Shown piece after piece: positions 1 to 12,118 of a DNA stretch of 64,000 nt. Each line of letters opens with the position of its first letter. Positions within the stretch are counted from its first letter, which is position 1. Both the position numbers and the translations under genes were made by a program. The notes beneath the pieces were generated by a model. It did not search any database. It saw only the letters and a program-made list of their open reading frames with translations, and was not told the DNA's origin. Source of the stretch: Pampus argenteus (lineage: Eukaryota; Chordata; Actinopteri; Scombriformes; Stromateidae); NCBI GenBank assembly GCA_036937835.1, contig CM072862.1, forward strand, positions 17,248,501-17,312,500. Direction: 5' to 3'.

Positions 1-1194
1 AATGGGGCCGTGGCCCTCTTTGCAGTGCTCAGATTTTCCTCTGTAATCTTCTCCTTACATCCTCCTTCCAGTCTACAGTGCCCAGAGCTCAGCGTCCATC
101 ATTTATTCAGAGTTCATGCTTTGGAGAACACACCATGTTTTCCCGTTTGTCATGTCGCTTTGAGGTCAGATTAAACTTGGCATCATGTTGTATTTGACGC
201 ACAATGAAACCCTGTCATTCAGCGCTCCGTGACAATATTAAATGTCATGTCCGTGTGCATTTACAGAATAAAATAACAGCTTTCGGGGGGCCTCTGAATA
301 GTTGCTGCACATTACACTTAATGTATTATGCAAGGGGAGAGTGCCGACTGCTGCTGGCTCCATTGTTGAATGACCTACTTCCTCAGTGAATACACAGGGC
401 ATTAGTAAAGGGCTGTCTTCCTCTCTAAAGACTCAACTAGGAGATGGACACTTTGACTCTGCATGATACAAATAATCTCTCCCCCCACTAGGTTTTGCCT
501 GGATGACACTAAAAGCAGGCATGTTGCCACCATTCAGAAAAAAAGCATTTGTTTTACTCCCAGGGTGAGCATTCAGTCTCTCCCAAGGATGTACTGTCTG
601 CATTGACCTCTGCCTCTTTCTTTTCTAAACATGCCTATCACACACAGTCTAAACAAATACTCAGGTAGAGTCCCCACACAATACTAACAGCTCCCCTGCC
701 ACACACACCGACACCGACACACATTAATCTTTTAGCCCCATCTTTGTAATGCATTGCACAGTTTTGTTGTTTTTCATTTTCCCCACGGAGCAAAGTTTAT
801 CTTTTTTCCTAAAGGTGCCAAAAATTAAGCAGACCTAACTAATGTAACTGTAAATAATAATTTTTACAATTGCATTTGATTCATGAAGTTGTCTTTTCCT
901 AATAAATAAACTCATGTTGGCAACAATACCCAAAAGTAATTACAGCACATTTTTTTGAAAAAGAAAAAATAATTAGGAAATCTGTCTGAAATGTTTTTTC
1001 TTTTGTGTAACCTTTTTTTTCTGGCAAGTTAAAAAAGATGACAAGCTGAAGGATGAAGATAGTTCAAGTCCATTTGAGGCTTTTCACAGTATTTTGATTT
1101 TTTTGTCATGCTTTTATTTATTCAAGAACTATTCCTCAAAAGAAAGGACTGCAAGAGAGACAGAAAGCACTGCAATTTATCATCATAGTTGAAG

Positions 1195-1335
1195 GAGCAG
1201 TCATTATTTATGCCCAGCTGAGTGATTTTGATATACAATTAACCACTACCTGCTTATGGCCTGTGATTAGAGCCTGTCTATCTGACGGCCCTTTGCTTAC
1301 TTAAGTGTTTTCTAATTATGACATATGCAGTGGTC
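1195..1335. promoter_or_regulatory. candidate intronic enhancer or conserved non-coding element
   Basis: This non-repetitive block is dense in homeodomain-type cores (CAATTAACC, GTGATTAG, TCTAATTATG). It also has an E-box CAGCTG at 1215-1220. That texture is usual for deeply conserved elements in introns of developmental transcription factor genes. Conservation cannot be tested from one sequence, so this is a judgement from composition only. Confidence 0.2.
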
Positions 1336-4050
1336 CCTGCTGGGCAAGAGGACACTTTGTAAAGAGAAGATGGAGTACGGTGCCTTCTTTGGTGTCACAT
1401 TCTGTGTAAAGCTGCACATGTGCGAGCATGTACGCGCACACGGAGCCGTATTCATCAGCCAGCCACATTATTGCTCTTAATGAAAGAAGCTAGCAGCCCG
1501 ATGACAAAGTGACTGATGTGCGATTAGCTGGATGGGCAATGGTGCTGCTTCAGATGCTACTTGGACAGTCCACTTGGAAGACACAGCGTGCATGGGTACT
1601 GTATGTCTGTAATAAAGTAGTCATCTCGTCCCTCTTCTGCGCTCTGTTGGTCCCTCCTGATCAATCAAGTCCTTTTATAAACTCATGATCATTAAGCATC
1701 ATGTTGGGCTGAGAAGAAGAGAGAACAGGGGCCATCCATCAATGAATTTCATTAATAACTAGCTCAGTGTTGAACTTCTTTCTCCACCGCACAAAGTCAT
1801 ATGATTACTGTGAACATCAGCACATTAGGCAGCTGGGAGTGAGACTGAATGAGGCTCTTGTTTGAGATTTTTTTTAAGGTAGCTTCACTTCATTTGACAT
1901 AAAAGGCATCATGTGTTTTTTGTTACAAGCATTATACAGAAATCGTATACATGTGCTTTCTAACTGCCAGCGTTTCACATACTTCATATAAAGGTATAGT
2001 TACACTAAGTATTCCTTCCACCCCTTTTTGTGTTAACTATGCTAATTATTGTCAGACTCTGTGCAATATGGTACCACAAATTTTCATAAAATTTTATATA
2101 CTGGGCTTAATATACTTATTGGTTATAAGTTTGGTAATTTATATATAGAAATTAAAATTATAGTTGAAATTACAGCCATAAATTATTTGCTCAGAATCAG
2201 GGTTTTGTTTTAAGGCTTGAAAATATTCAGTGAACTAATGCTTCTTTACTGCCCACGCATCAAGTGCTGTGATAAATTAATGGCACTTTTATTATTTTAT
2301 AGTGTCATTAAATTTTTACTGATCACTCTGACACAGAGGAGTAGCAAAGGACATGCAGTATCTAGGGAAGGTGGCCATTCTGCCAGAAAAGAGAGGGTGA
2401 GAGTGAAAGAGAGGGAGCCCATCAGTATAGGGCTGATATAAAAAAAAGAAGGCATTTCTAATGTAAAGAACAAGGCAATGATAGAAGATAGACAAAACCA
2501 AATGATAGACACAAAAATACTGAAAATGAATGTTGCTATAAGGCCCGTGAAGGAAAACAAACATACACTGAGGAACAGTATAATGAGAATTGTTAAAGAT
2601 AAAGCAAAAGGAAACAAAAGATATAACAGTACACATTATTCCCCTCCCACTTTGACCACAACCGCTGGCAAGCAACCGGTCCCTCCCTCAAATGACTTCA
2701 GCATGCAGCTCTCCACCCCACAACTAAAATTATAGCAGTGCACTCCAAGCTGTAGTGGAGAACCACCACCCACAATAATCTCATCTGCCCTGCCTGTGCA
2801 GTCTTTTGTCTTTACAGTTCAGTAACAGATGCATTTTCACGCGCACATTGCTGCCCAGTAAATTCATGAGCGAGTCCAGTGAAGTCATTCAAAAAGAGCA
2901 AGGAGAAAGAGGATAGATGGAAGAGTTTGTGGAACTTCTTGGGCGAGGGTAAACCAAAAGAGTCCTTGTCAATGCTTTAACGAGAGCTTTAATCTGGCCG
3001 GCCACAGAACATGTGCCGGAGGCTTGCTGATCTGCCCACAGGGTGTATTCTGGGTAAAGGCGGGTGGCGGGCAGCCCTGCGCATTGTGCTTACTCCTGCC
3101 CTATATTTAGGCAACATACTGCCAATCCTGACACTCCTCCATCCTTTCCTTTGTAAATAGCTCCAGGCTTTAGGCAAAGCCATATGGCCTGAGATTGTTC
3201 AATTACAGATGAAAGAAAAAAAAAATACACAGATGAGTAAAGTAGAATAGGGCAAATCATCATCTATTTTTATGGAGACGCAAGGTTTAGACATGAAATG
3301 AATGCCTTGATCTACGGTACCAGTTAATTGTGTAAGTATGTAGGTTTTCATTTATCATCATATTACACTGATACACCACGTATAATACCACAACAGACAG
3401 TTCTATGGTTGTGAAAAACCTGACTATGCTGTTGCTCTAATGAAAAAAGCTCAGCCAAGGTGAAGACATGTTCAGCTGAACAAGGCCATACTCATGGCAG
3501 AGAGGTTAAAAAATATGTGTTGCTAATACCATGATGAAAAACGACAAACCAGGCCTTGGTACATGTATGTATTACCAGGGCCAACTGTAGACTCTGGGCT
3601 TTGGTTATATTTTAATTTATCATTAGATAAATAATTAACTTAAATGTTTAATAATTAACTTTTTTAAATTTGTGTAATTTTTGAGCACAAACTGACCAGG
3701 GTCCATGTCAAAATAGGAACACGGTAAACTAGATGATACAAGGACAGATCAGGTTGTTATTGTAGTTTTGGTCATCAAAACATTTTGACAGCTGAAATGG
3801 TTATTTTAAAAAAACAAACAAACAAAGGGGTTCCTTTCATTTAGGCAGCTGGCAGTCATCACACATTGTAATCCTTTCAAGAATGACCAGTTTCCATCTT
3901 AAAGTCATCTTGTAGTCTGGTTATGTTTTTTGATCATATATTCAGTATTTTATATTTAGTCATTTCTGTATAATCTGACAGCAGCTCTTCTTTCCAAAAT
4001 CTCTAAACTATTTTTTAAAATCGCATCCACATTTCCTACATGGTGAAAGG

Positions 4051-4071
4051 TATATGATAGTATATCATATA
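4051..4071. repeat. short AT-rich inverted repeat
   Basis: TATATGATA and its reverse complement are separated by three bases (GTA), and a further TATATGAT copy follows at 4072-4080. The arms are AT-rich, so the stem would be weak. No function is suggested. Confidence 0.4.
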
Positions 4072-5922
4072 GTATATGATCGCGTATGTTTAAAATTTTC
4101 ACGGTTGGAACCTTTAAAGGCTGCAGAACCCTAAACAGCCACTTCTGTTTAATAATGTGATGAATTGGCTCTGGTTGTATCACACACCTGGCATATGGAA
4201 AGTTAAAGGCTTTCTGACTACAATACAGAGCTTTGTGTATCAAGTGTCAGTCATCACTGTGGTCTGTGGCCCTCAAGTGAAGACACTGAGGGTCTCAGAC
4301 TAAACCCCTCAACATTATGTCCCAGCCCCGATGGAGACAAAGACTGCACTTTAACATGGCTACAGCTCCTCACAGCTCAGTGCCTCATCTGTTTTGTATT
4401 TTTATTGTAACCAGTTGCAATGTTATTTATAAGTCAGCAGCTTTTCAGTAGTTTTGCTAGTTTTGAACCATTTAAATGTTAAGTACATCCAGCCATGTGG
4501 TAAACCCACAGTTCCTTTCATGCAGACTGTTGCTCTCCGTTTGCTAAGGCTAATGCCGGCAGCAGCAGAATCAACAGTAGCAGCCACAAAAGGCTGGCAT
4601 CTGTTCTATAGTGGTCGTCCTCAACATCACACAGAGCAGAGATGGCCAGCTATTCCAATCCCATTTGTACTGCCAGGGCATCACCTCATTTGTTTAAAAC
4701 AGAGGGAAAAGGGCCTTTAATTAAATTAAGGGCCTTAAACTATGTAAAAAGATTAATGAGCTATTCCCTATTCTGGGCTTTGTGCCAATTTAATGTTTGT
4801 TTGTTTTTAATAAAAGAATATACTATCAATATTCAGGATGACTTATTTTTTAGTTGGACAGAAAAATCAAAGCCACAAAATGTGATTATTCAGCGTCATT
4901 TTGAAATGTCCATTTAGTATTAATAACTGCATTTCCTCTGAATGTGTGTCAACTTTATAACAATTCTTTTACTTTTAAAGTTTCTTATATTAACATCAAC
5001 ACTGACGTAAAATGTGTTATCATTAACATATCTTTTGTTCAATGAAAATATCAATCATATCAATATCATTGTGTTATGTTCGCAATTAGATTTACATAAT
5101 CTGAAACTGAAGTCATTTTTGACTTCAATTATAATATATAACCATCTCTAGGATGAGGGTATTTCTTACAGACTCTTCAGTCCTCGGGGTAATGTTAAGG
5201 TGGGCTTTATCAGACCCTCTATGTTTCAAACAGCAGGATATTAAAAACTGCAGCATTACCAAAACCTCTTTCACATATGGACAACACCTCAAAACTTGTT
5301 AGACACTAGAGCCATTATGTTCCGACTCCAACAATACCATAGACTATAAATGGTCCTTTGTGGCCTATTCTTTTCCTCGTCTTTTGTTGTGTGTGCCTTG
5401 TGGTGAGCACTGCATCGCAGGTCTTTGCTACTGGGGCCAGCAGCATTTCTTACTGTAGCAGGCCAGAAATTCACCATGTAAAATGACAACTGTAGAAAAT
5501 AATGGAGCCACCACCACTAAATGACCCAACCAAGATGCACTCTTGATGTCTTTCTGGGGAAGAGATGACATGGAGCAAAAGACCTGACCTGGAACACAAC
5601 ACACACACATGCACATATTATCTAGAATCATACATTATTTTTATTCTTTTGGTAAACGTGAACAATTGGACTAAGCATTAATGTAAGCAATCTTCACAAT
5701 AGCACTTGCTGGCTACAGCCAGTGTCTGGAAGCTGAGCATAATCTAATTTGGATGGGCAAACCCTTGTATGCCAAGGATTTACACTGCAGCCAAAACGCC
5801 TTGGTTTGCAATTTCCAAGACAGCAGTCGAAAAGGAGCAGAAAATTGCTTCCAGGGCTGCAGACCAGACAAGATTATATTCAAAGTCTTTGTGAGGGCTT
5901 TGCCTCAATAGAGCCCTGGCAG

Positions 5923-5939
5923 CACACACACACACACAC
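5923..5939. repeat. CA dinucleotide microsatellite
   Basis: A short uninterrupted CA run of about eight copies, followed by an imperfect stretch rich in ACACATGCACA. Confidence 0.8.
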
Positions 5940-7559
5940 GTGCATGCACATGTACGCACACATACACAGGAGAGAACAGTGTAACCACTATAACCAATAG
6001 GTTAGGAGTCTGGATTTTGTGGAGCACAAGTATAAGCTTCATTTGAATATTTACAGGCTGAGCTTTGGGATACGGAAAATGGACAATTGTAGTCATCAAT
6101 ACTGAGGAGAGGAGGTGTTGCAGGGCAGAAAAGGGCAGTTCAATAGGTTAATACAGTGGCCTTTCACCTTTTGATTCCAGTTAGGGACCTGTCAGCAGAG
6201 GAATATATTTTATCTCACACAACCTCCCAGGGCATCACATATGTAACTCCTATCAGAACTAAAGCAAGACAAAGACATGGATCAGTCCAGAAATCTGTCA
6301 TATCTGAACAGGGTTCAACAATGTGACTTGTCTAATGGCCCAGGGCTAATAAATTGCAGATTTTGGCCAGTGACTGGTCAGTCATTGATCCAATCTGTGA
6401 GAAGTCTTTTATCTCTTTTTTTCCTGCTTAGTCAGTGACTCTATATCTCATACCTGTTGTGATTTTTCTAACCAGTCAGATTAGATACCACTGCAGTTAG
6501 GAAATTGCATGTTTTCTGAAGACAGATGTAGGCTGGAAGTTTGTTATATCAAGTAAAATATGAAATATGAAGTAAAAGAGTTTTTTGGGTTTTTTTGTCA
6601 CAGAAGCAAAAGTTTGTTGAGGCTGAAAATTGAATTAGTGTATTACTATTTCTCTACCATTTCTGAGTAAGAGGAATTAAGCTACTTATTTACAGGCAAT
6701 TTACAGTTTATAGACAATTATACTATTAATATGTGCAACAAGATCTAGGAACACCTATCATGTGCTGGCAATGCAGCCATTTGGATACTCCTGATAGATG
6801 AATCAAGTCTCTTGAATTTACACTCTGGCTTTTGCTGTTGTGCTTTTTCCATGTTGTGTCTGGTTACAAATTCTATTATCTTAATACATTTTATTCACCA
6901 TATATATTTTTTTCTGAATTATGTTTTAGAAAAAACTGTGGCATTTGATTATGATAAATTCACATAAATAGACTACTTTAATTTCTCAGAAACTCTCAGA
7001 AAGATTGTTTTTGTCTGCTTCACCATGTTTGATATTTATTCATTTATGACCCTGAAAAACAGCATGTCCAGTTATAGCCACAGCGCATAATAGAGAGAAA
7101 CAATTCAAATGGCTACAAATGGATTCAGATATACAGTACTGTATTTGACTGTAGGCATCGTTGTACATTCTAGGTAAAAGCTTCCACTGGGTGAGGAGGA
7201 GGTAGTAAATAATGGAACAAAGTAATTGCCCTCTGCAGACAATAATACTTTAAGATAAATATTTTAAAAAGGTAAATTGCAGAAAGCTTGTAAAAGGTTT
7301 TATTGTACTAATGGGATATAGTAAAAACAGACAAATAAAAAGACAAGCAAGAAATCGTCTCCTGTAAAGCATGAATATTTTACATGTCCTCAGGTTAAAG
7401 GCTTGTGTACTATAGAGCAGAGAGTCTGATCTACACTATGTTCTCCTAGGTCAACGGCCAGGAAGGGAGAGAGAGAAGGAGAGAGTCATAGTGATAAAGG
7501 TAGGAGAGGAATGCATTGTAGTCTTCAGGCACACTTTGTATGAAAAGATGAATTGATCC

Positions 7560-7840
7560 ATCTCTAAGCAGCACTTAGACCCACTCCTCTGCCCGGTCAT
7601 TACAGTGGGATAAATCAATATTTAATATCCCCCTCTAACAGCCACACTGGATGATCTTAACCTCTCCTTAATCCCATTTATGTTACCTTTCCAGAATCTT
7701 CTTCATGTAAGCTCTCACTATGATAAACTCCCAAACAAGAGACTGGGAGGGGAGCTATTAAAGACCACACCATATTTATGTCAGGTGAGGCGCTTTCTTG
7801 AAATATTAATATTCTGAAACTGACCAAAGTGAAAGCTTTT
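7560..7840. promoter_or_regulatory. candidate intronic enhancer or conserved non-coding element
   Basis: A complex, repeat-free stretch with a TAATCC core near 7670, several ATTA/TAAT cores and the palindrome-like AATATTAATATT near 7803. Sequence of this kind often aligns across vertebrates in SOX gene introns. That is inference only, since no alignment could be made here. Confidence 0.2.
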
Positions 7841-9505
7841 ATCAGGGGCATTCAAACCTTTCTAGTCTGTTGGCTTGTATCAGCAAAAGACTCTCTCTCC
7901 TCTCTCATTTCACCGCTGAATTACAGCCCACTGTTCTTTATAGCAGCAGAGTTATGAAGATGATGGGGCTGACTTGATAAAGCATGCCTCTAATTTCACA
8001 CCATCCTAATAGGGGCAGTGTCATTGAAAATAAGAGGTGACAATATCTCACTATGATTTGCGCGAGCCAGGGAGTCAAGCACGAGCTCAGTTAAGGTGTC
8101 ATTCAACATATGAAAACAGGAGCATATTATCAGAGGATGATTTTATTTATTTATATTATTAGGTTTTTGATAGAAACAAAAAAAATATTAGGTGTTTCAA
8201 TTTTGTACTATGATACTACTACTATACTCATTTACCCCACCCCACATCCCACCCACCTACACGCACTTTGTCTTTCTGTTTTCTCTTTTTCTAAAAACAC
8301 AAAAGGCAGATTACAGGTGAGGAGTGACTGGCTATTTCAACAGGAGATCCCTTTAGGGAAAAAGCATTCTCCTGCTCTGAGATGATTACTTTAACATACG
8401 TAGGCTGAAAGGACAAGTCCAAAATTCAGTGAAAAACAAAACTAGATCCTACAAAAGACTTAAGCTGCGAGTAAAAAGGCGTTAAGCTCTACCTGGTAAG
8501 GACAATGTAGCTGTAGGTGTGTGCTGCATGTTGGAAATGGCTCTGCACATGCATTGTTCAGTTACTGCTTTCATGTCACAGCAGATTCAGCTGCTTGGTT
8601 GACCACAGGCTCACCTCAGGTGGAGGTGGGAAGACAGCTGCACTGAGTGAAAAAAGGGAGCTTGCATAGCTTCACATATCATGTGGCAAATGAACAAAGA
8701 AAGCTTAAAATAGGAAATAAAGCTCATGACTGACTTTTGTGCAAGGTTATGTGCCTGTTTCATTGTTTACATTTAGGTAAAAATGTGTCTTTGTAAGCTT
8801 ATAACAACTGTTAAGTACAAAAATGTCATTATAGAATAATTCATTATTGTTAAGATCCTTTTCTTTTACTTAGTAAGTGCAGGAGATGATCTGTCTCTGA
8901 GTTCTCTCTCTGGGCTGTACCAGTTTATCTGCTTCACTTCAGTAAGAGCCACCTGCATAGACAGTGATCTCCTCCAAACACCAAATTAGAGGGAAATCAA
9001 AATAGATATTCATTGACTTTTTTTACATATACATTGACCTAGTTGAGGCTGTTGGTTGAAAGTGTCAGGTGCTGAAATATTAATGAGCATCGCTCCCAGT
9101 TCCTGCCTGCTCCTCACAGCCAACTGGCAACATGGCATCAGGCTGAAGAGAGGAGGACAGCTTTTTTCTCTCCTTGATTGACTCATCGATTGAAGATATT
9201 TTTAAAGGGAATCCCTGGGAGTGTGTGCTCCTGGTACAAAGCAGCCCCATCCCGTGTCAAGGGACAGAGAGGGCTGCAAGTCGGCTTTAATTGGGCAGAG
9301 ACTTCAGAGTCTTCTTAACCCACACCGGGCACTGCCCTGGCCTGTCACGGCCCTCACACCAACATCAACAACACCGAAACCTCTCTCAGCACGCACACAC
9401 AAACATATTCGTACAAATTTGAGTAAACACACATGTACACACTGAACTATGCCAGTGCTTATCAATACGACCACCCTGGACACAGATTAAAGAAGAGTCT
9501 TTATT

Positions 9506-9534
9506 AGTAATTCTTAAGAGTCTTAAGAATTACT
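9506..9534. repeat. perfect 13-bp inverted repeat with 3-base loop
   Basis: AGTAATTCTTAAG, loop AGT, CTTAAGAATTACT. Both arms match perfectly. In the sox6 transcript the hairpin would form in the intron about 106 nt after the donor of the exon ending at 9641. Confidence 0.75.
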
Positions 9535-9640
9535 GCTATATCAAAATCACCATGTTCCACTTTCTTCATTTAGTTTCTTTCCTCAGCTACTTTCAGGGTG
9601 TTCAACTGACTAAAACAGACTGTTAGATAGTTGTCCTTAC

Positions 9641-9828
9641 CTTGTCAACTCTGCAGTTGTTGAGGCCCACTGAATTGAGGGCGGATAGCTTTGCCTCCAT
9701 GCCCTGCTGGTGGTGTTGTAGCTGTTCCCTCTGGATCTGCTCCCTCATTTTACGAGCCTCCTGAATGGCCTTCATCACTGTGTCCTGGTCCCCGAACAAC
9801 GCAGTAGAGTTTAGGCTGGACAGGATGT
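9641..9828 (-). CDS. sox6: sox6 exon: second coiled coil
   Basis: The exon has 188 nt. The acceptor is GGGCAG|ACATCC and the donor GACAAG|GTAAGG. It enters with two bases completing an Asp codon (G|AC) and leaves in phase 0. The peptide starts ILSSLNSTALFGDQDTVMK, runs through AIQEARKMREQIQREQ, and ends GLNNCRVDK. The AIQEARKMREQIQREQ part is the conserved second helical, coiled-coil segment of SoxD proteins, lying before the HMG box. FGDQDTVMK separates SOX6 from SOX5, which has a YLNDHDAVTK-type sequence at this place. A His/Gln-rich patch (LQHHQQ) stands where mammalian SOX6 has a Gln run. The next exon towards the HMG box is outside the window. Confidence 0.97.
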
Positions 9829-9959
9829 CTGCCCACACACACAATGAAGTTAGTTTGTTGTACCAATACCTTACAATGTGGTATCTTTCTTCCTCTGAAA
9901 GTCTATGTTTAAACAGTGCAAATCCATGTGTATGTATGTAACCATGTTTATGGTCTTAC
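9829..9959 (-). other. sox6: sox6 intron, 131 bp
   Basis: Starts GTAAGACC at 9959 and ends GTGTGTGGGCAG at 9829. Intron phase is 1: the preceding exon supplies G of an Asp codon. It is by far the shortest intron in the window. Its 3' end has a GT-rich rather than pyrimidine-rich tract. Confidence 0.93.
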
Positions 9960-10137
9960 CCAGAGAGGAACCTCGGCCCAGGCCTGCAAGTGGGCTGGGG
10001 ATACCACCCTTGCTGACAAGACTGTTTGGGCTGCTTTTACAGCCGGGGAACAGGTTTTGTGTCGGGGATGTTGGGGATTTGACCAGTTCTGTGGTCTTTG
10101 GCCGAGCAGAAAGGTTGAGCGGCTGGGTTCCCTCCTC
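9960..10137 (-). CDS. sox6: sox6 exon: PLNLS co-repressor motif region
   Basis: This exon has 178 nt, with acceptor CTTCCGTAG|GAGGAG and donor TCTCTGG|GTAAGA. It enters in phase 0 and leaves in phase 1. It contains no Met codon. Translation begins EEGTQPLNLSARPKT, continues ELVKSPTSPTQNLFP, and ends IPSPLAGLGRGSSL. PLNLS at residues 6-10 is the CtBP-binding motif known from SOX6 (QPLNLSSRPKT in mammals). The Ser/Pro-rich sequence after it matches the SPTSPTQNLFPASK region. Here the mammalian second Ser after PLNLS is Ala. The exon is Ser/Pro-rich and probably disordered; its job is partner recruitment, not DNA binding. Confidence 0.95.
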
Positions 10138-10230
10138 CTACGGAAGCAGAGATAGGAGTAGAAGAGGACAGATGTGAATAGGTGCCCACCCTCCACTTTT
10201 GTAGGAGCTGCGGATTCCCAAACAGCGGAT

Positions 10231-10360
10231 TCCTCTCCTCTCCTCTCCTCTCCTCTCCTCTCCTCTCCTCTCCTCTCCTCTCCTCTCCTCTCCTCTCCTC
10301 TCCTCTCCTCTCCTCTCCTCTCCTCTCCTCTCCTCTCCTCTCCTCTCCTCTCCTCTCCTC
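10231..10360. repeat. (TCCTC)26 pentanucleotide tract
   Basis: An uninterrupted run of 26 TCCTC units (130 bp) without a single mismatch, hence probably young and variable in length. In the sox6 transcript it reads GAGGA and lies 91 nt upstream of the acceptor of the PLNLS exon. Long open frames across it are artefacts of the repeat. Confidence 0.98.
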
Positions 10361-10552
10361 CTCTACACTACACTACACTCTTTTACCCTCTTATCCTCAT
10401 CCATCCTTCCTTTAGAGAGCTGCGCCACTGCGATCTTCCTCACAGTTGCCCAGCGCCTTTGTTCACACTAATTAAAGCAGATTCTGTCTCTCTGTACATC
10501 TTCATCTGTTCTCCCTCTCCTCCTCCCTGCTCTCTGTGTCTGCACTCTGGCT

Positions 10553-10693
10553 CGAAGAATAAATAATGACCAGATAACGGCGCTGCCAGTGATCAAAGAC
10601 AGCTGTTCCATTCATCAGATGTCGTCTTGCATTATCTACTTCATTAACTTGTTTTCTCATTTCATTCTTCATTTGTGCATACTTGGTTTTTAT
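10553..10693. promoter_or_regulatory. candidate conserved element close to exon
   Basis: A repeat-free block about 400 bp upstream of the PLNLS exon. The minus strand is open with a protein-like composition (MIKTKYAQMKNEMRKQV, then DNARRHLMNGTAVF). The nucleotide texture (TGATCACTGGCAGCG, GTCATTATTTATT) is more like a conserved non-coding element, and no splice sites frame it convincingly. Confidence 0.2.
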
Positions 10694-12074
10694 CATACAC
10701 TTTGATATGTCAGTTCTTAAAATATATGATGTGATTTAGGAAATACCTAAATGATGTAGTTCTGAGGTGAGGTCAGAGGAGGATACATGTATTTAGTGCT
10801 GAATTAGCTGAGCTGGTTGCAGGCTTTAGAGCAGTTACTGAGGATCATGTCTGATGAACAGAATTTATAAACCGAGCACTTTACACAAAACAAACATGAC
10901 CTTAAGAAACTTGTATTATTGACAATATACTGGTAGTGTATAGTTGACAATAGTTGTGCCAACATCACTGTGAAAAAAAATCACATCAAATACTGAAATG
11001 CATTTTCACTTTTTGAATATGTAAATAAATTAAGAGTATTATCATCTATAGATACATTTAAAATATCCATAATAAGAGACTTGATTACCTAAAATATAGA
11101 AAAATGCCAAGATGATGAGCAAACTGACCTGTAAGTCAAGACTCTAAAATCAATGTGCACAGTAGATTTGCTTTAATGCAGTCAATACTGAATTATTCTG
11201 AATAGAAACAACTCAAACATTTGGATCCCAGAGGAAAACTGTCACTTTCCGCAGTATAAATTGCCTTGTGTATGTAGCGGTCTTTTAAACCAGATTAGGG
11301 CTCATGCTGTCATTAACAGCCTTTTTCAAAGCCCAAGTGTCTCCTTGTCCAAACATATGGCTCAAGCATAGACTGCCTCAAGGCCTTGTTATTGCTGTGC
11401 CAATAACAGTTTGTCATGCAGTGAAGCTGAAAGCAGACAAACAAACTAAAGGCAGTCTGATTCCTCTGGACTGTGGATACAGATGGGTCAATGCCAGGAT
11501 ATGTTTGATTTCCATTTATGTATAATTAAATTAATTTTAGGTTATTAATGTTGTGATATTTGGCAATATCTTTTAATATTTTTACTAGAAGTAGTGTTGG
11601 TAGTATTGACCAAATTGGCATCTAATATGATAAATGCATAATAATGATAAATGCAGAATTGTGTTCATATGATGAAGTTGCGGTGTTGAGTCAGTTTGAG
11701 GGCAATCTTTCAGTGGAAATCCCTGAAGGCTTGAGACTTTAAGGATTATGTGTGTATGTGTGTGTAACAGGGAGAGCATAACACCTTCCTTCTTTTTCAA
11801 GACATGATTCATGGTCTTTCTCCATTGTGATATTATTAAGCTAAACTACTCAAATGGGCATATGTTTCTGATTATGGCCTTAGTGAGTGGTGATGATGTA
11901 TATGGCCTTTCCTCTGGATGGAGGTCTACTGGAATCCGGCCATACAGCAGCAGAAAATACACCCTACATTCAGTTTGTTTACAAGGCTAAAAAAGTCATC
12001 AATTCTACTTTTTGCTTCTCTTTTCTCAGCATTTACATAGCACTCTTGTAATGGTTTTGTTCCATTTCAGTTAC

Positions 12075-12118
12075 AATAAAAGAAGAAAAAATTTTCATTG
12101 TGAAAAAAAAAAAAAAAA
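12075..12118 (+). other. AATAAA followed by A16: possible retrocopy 3' end
   Basis: AATAAA at 12075-12080 is followed 22 bases later by 16 A residues (12103-12118). That spacing resembles a reverse-transcribed poly(A) tail. The sequence before it is not recognised as a gene or SINE, and target-site duplications were not identified. Confidence 0.25.

Larger units (their letters stand above)
1..9640 (-). other. sox6: sox6 intron, partial (3' of the second coiled-coil exon)
   Basis: The donor GTAAGG begins at 9640 and no acceptor is reached before the left edge. I looked on the minus strand for the next expected SOX6 exons (the ENLGPQL-type segment and the HMG box with RPMNAFMVW) and did not see them. 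Open frames here are short and not protein-like. Contents noted: an inverted repeat beside the exon (9506-9534), a short CA tract at 5923-5939, and two stretches that read like regulatory elements (about 1195-1335 and 7560-7840). The rest is AT-rich sequence without a recognisable feature. Confidence 0.85.

Noticed and set aside
2297..2675. Two overlapping minus-strand frames of 106 and 119 codons
   Set aside because: Hydrophobic Phe/Leu/Ser-rich translations arise from a purine-rich plus strand; nothing recognisable.
3956..4243. 95-codon minus-strand frame, considered as transposon remnant
   Set aside because: No reverse transcriptase, transposase or other mobile-element motif; no terminal repeats found.
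9948..10196. 82-codon minus-strand frame over the PLNLS exon
   Set aside because: Wrong frame; the coding frame is the one reading PLNLSARPKT, which joins in phase to both neighbours.
10174..10566. 130-codon plus-strand frame with Ser/Pro/Leu repeats
   Set aside because: Created by the stop-free TCCTC repeat; all frames of that unit are open.
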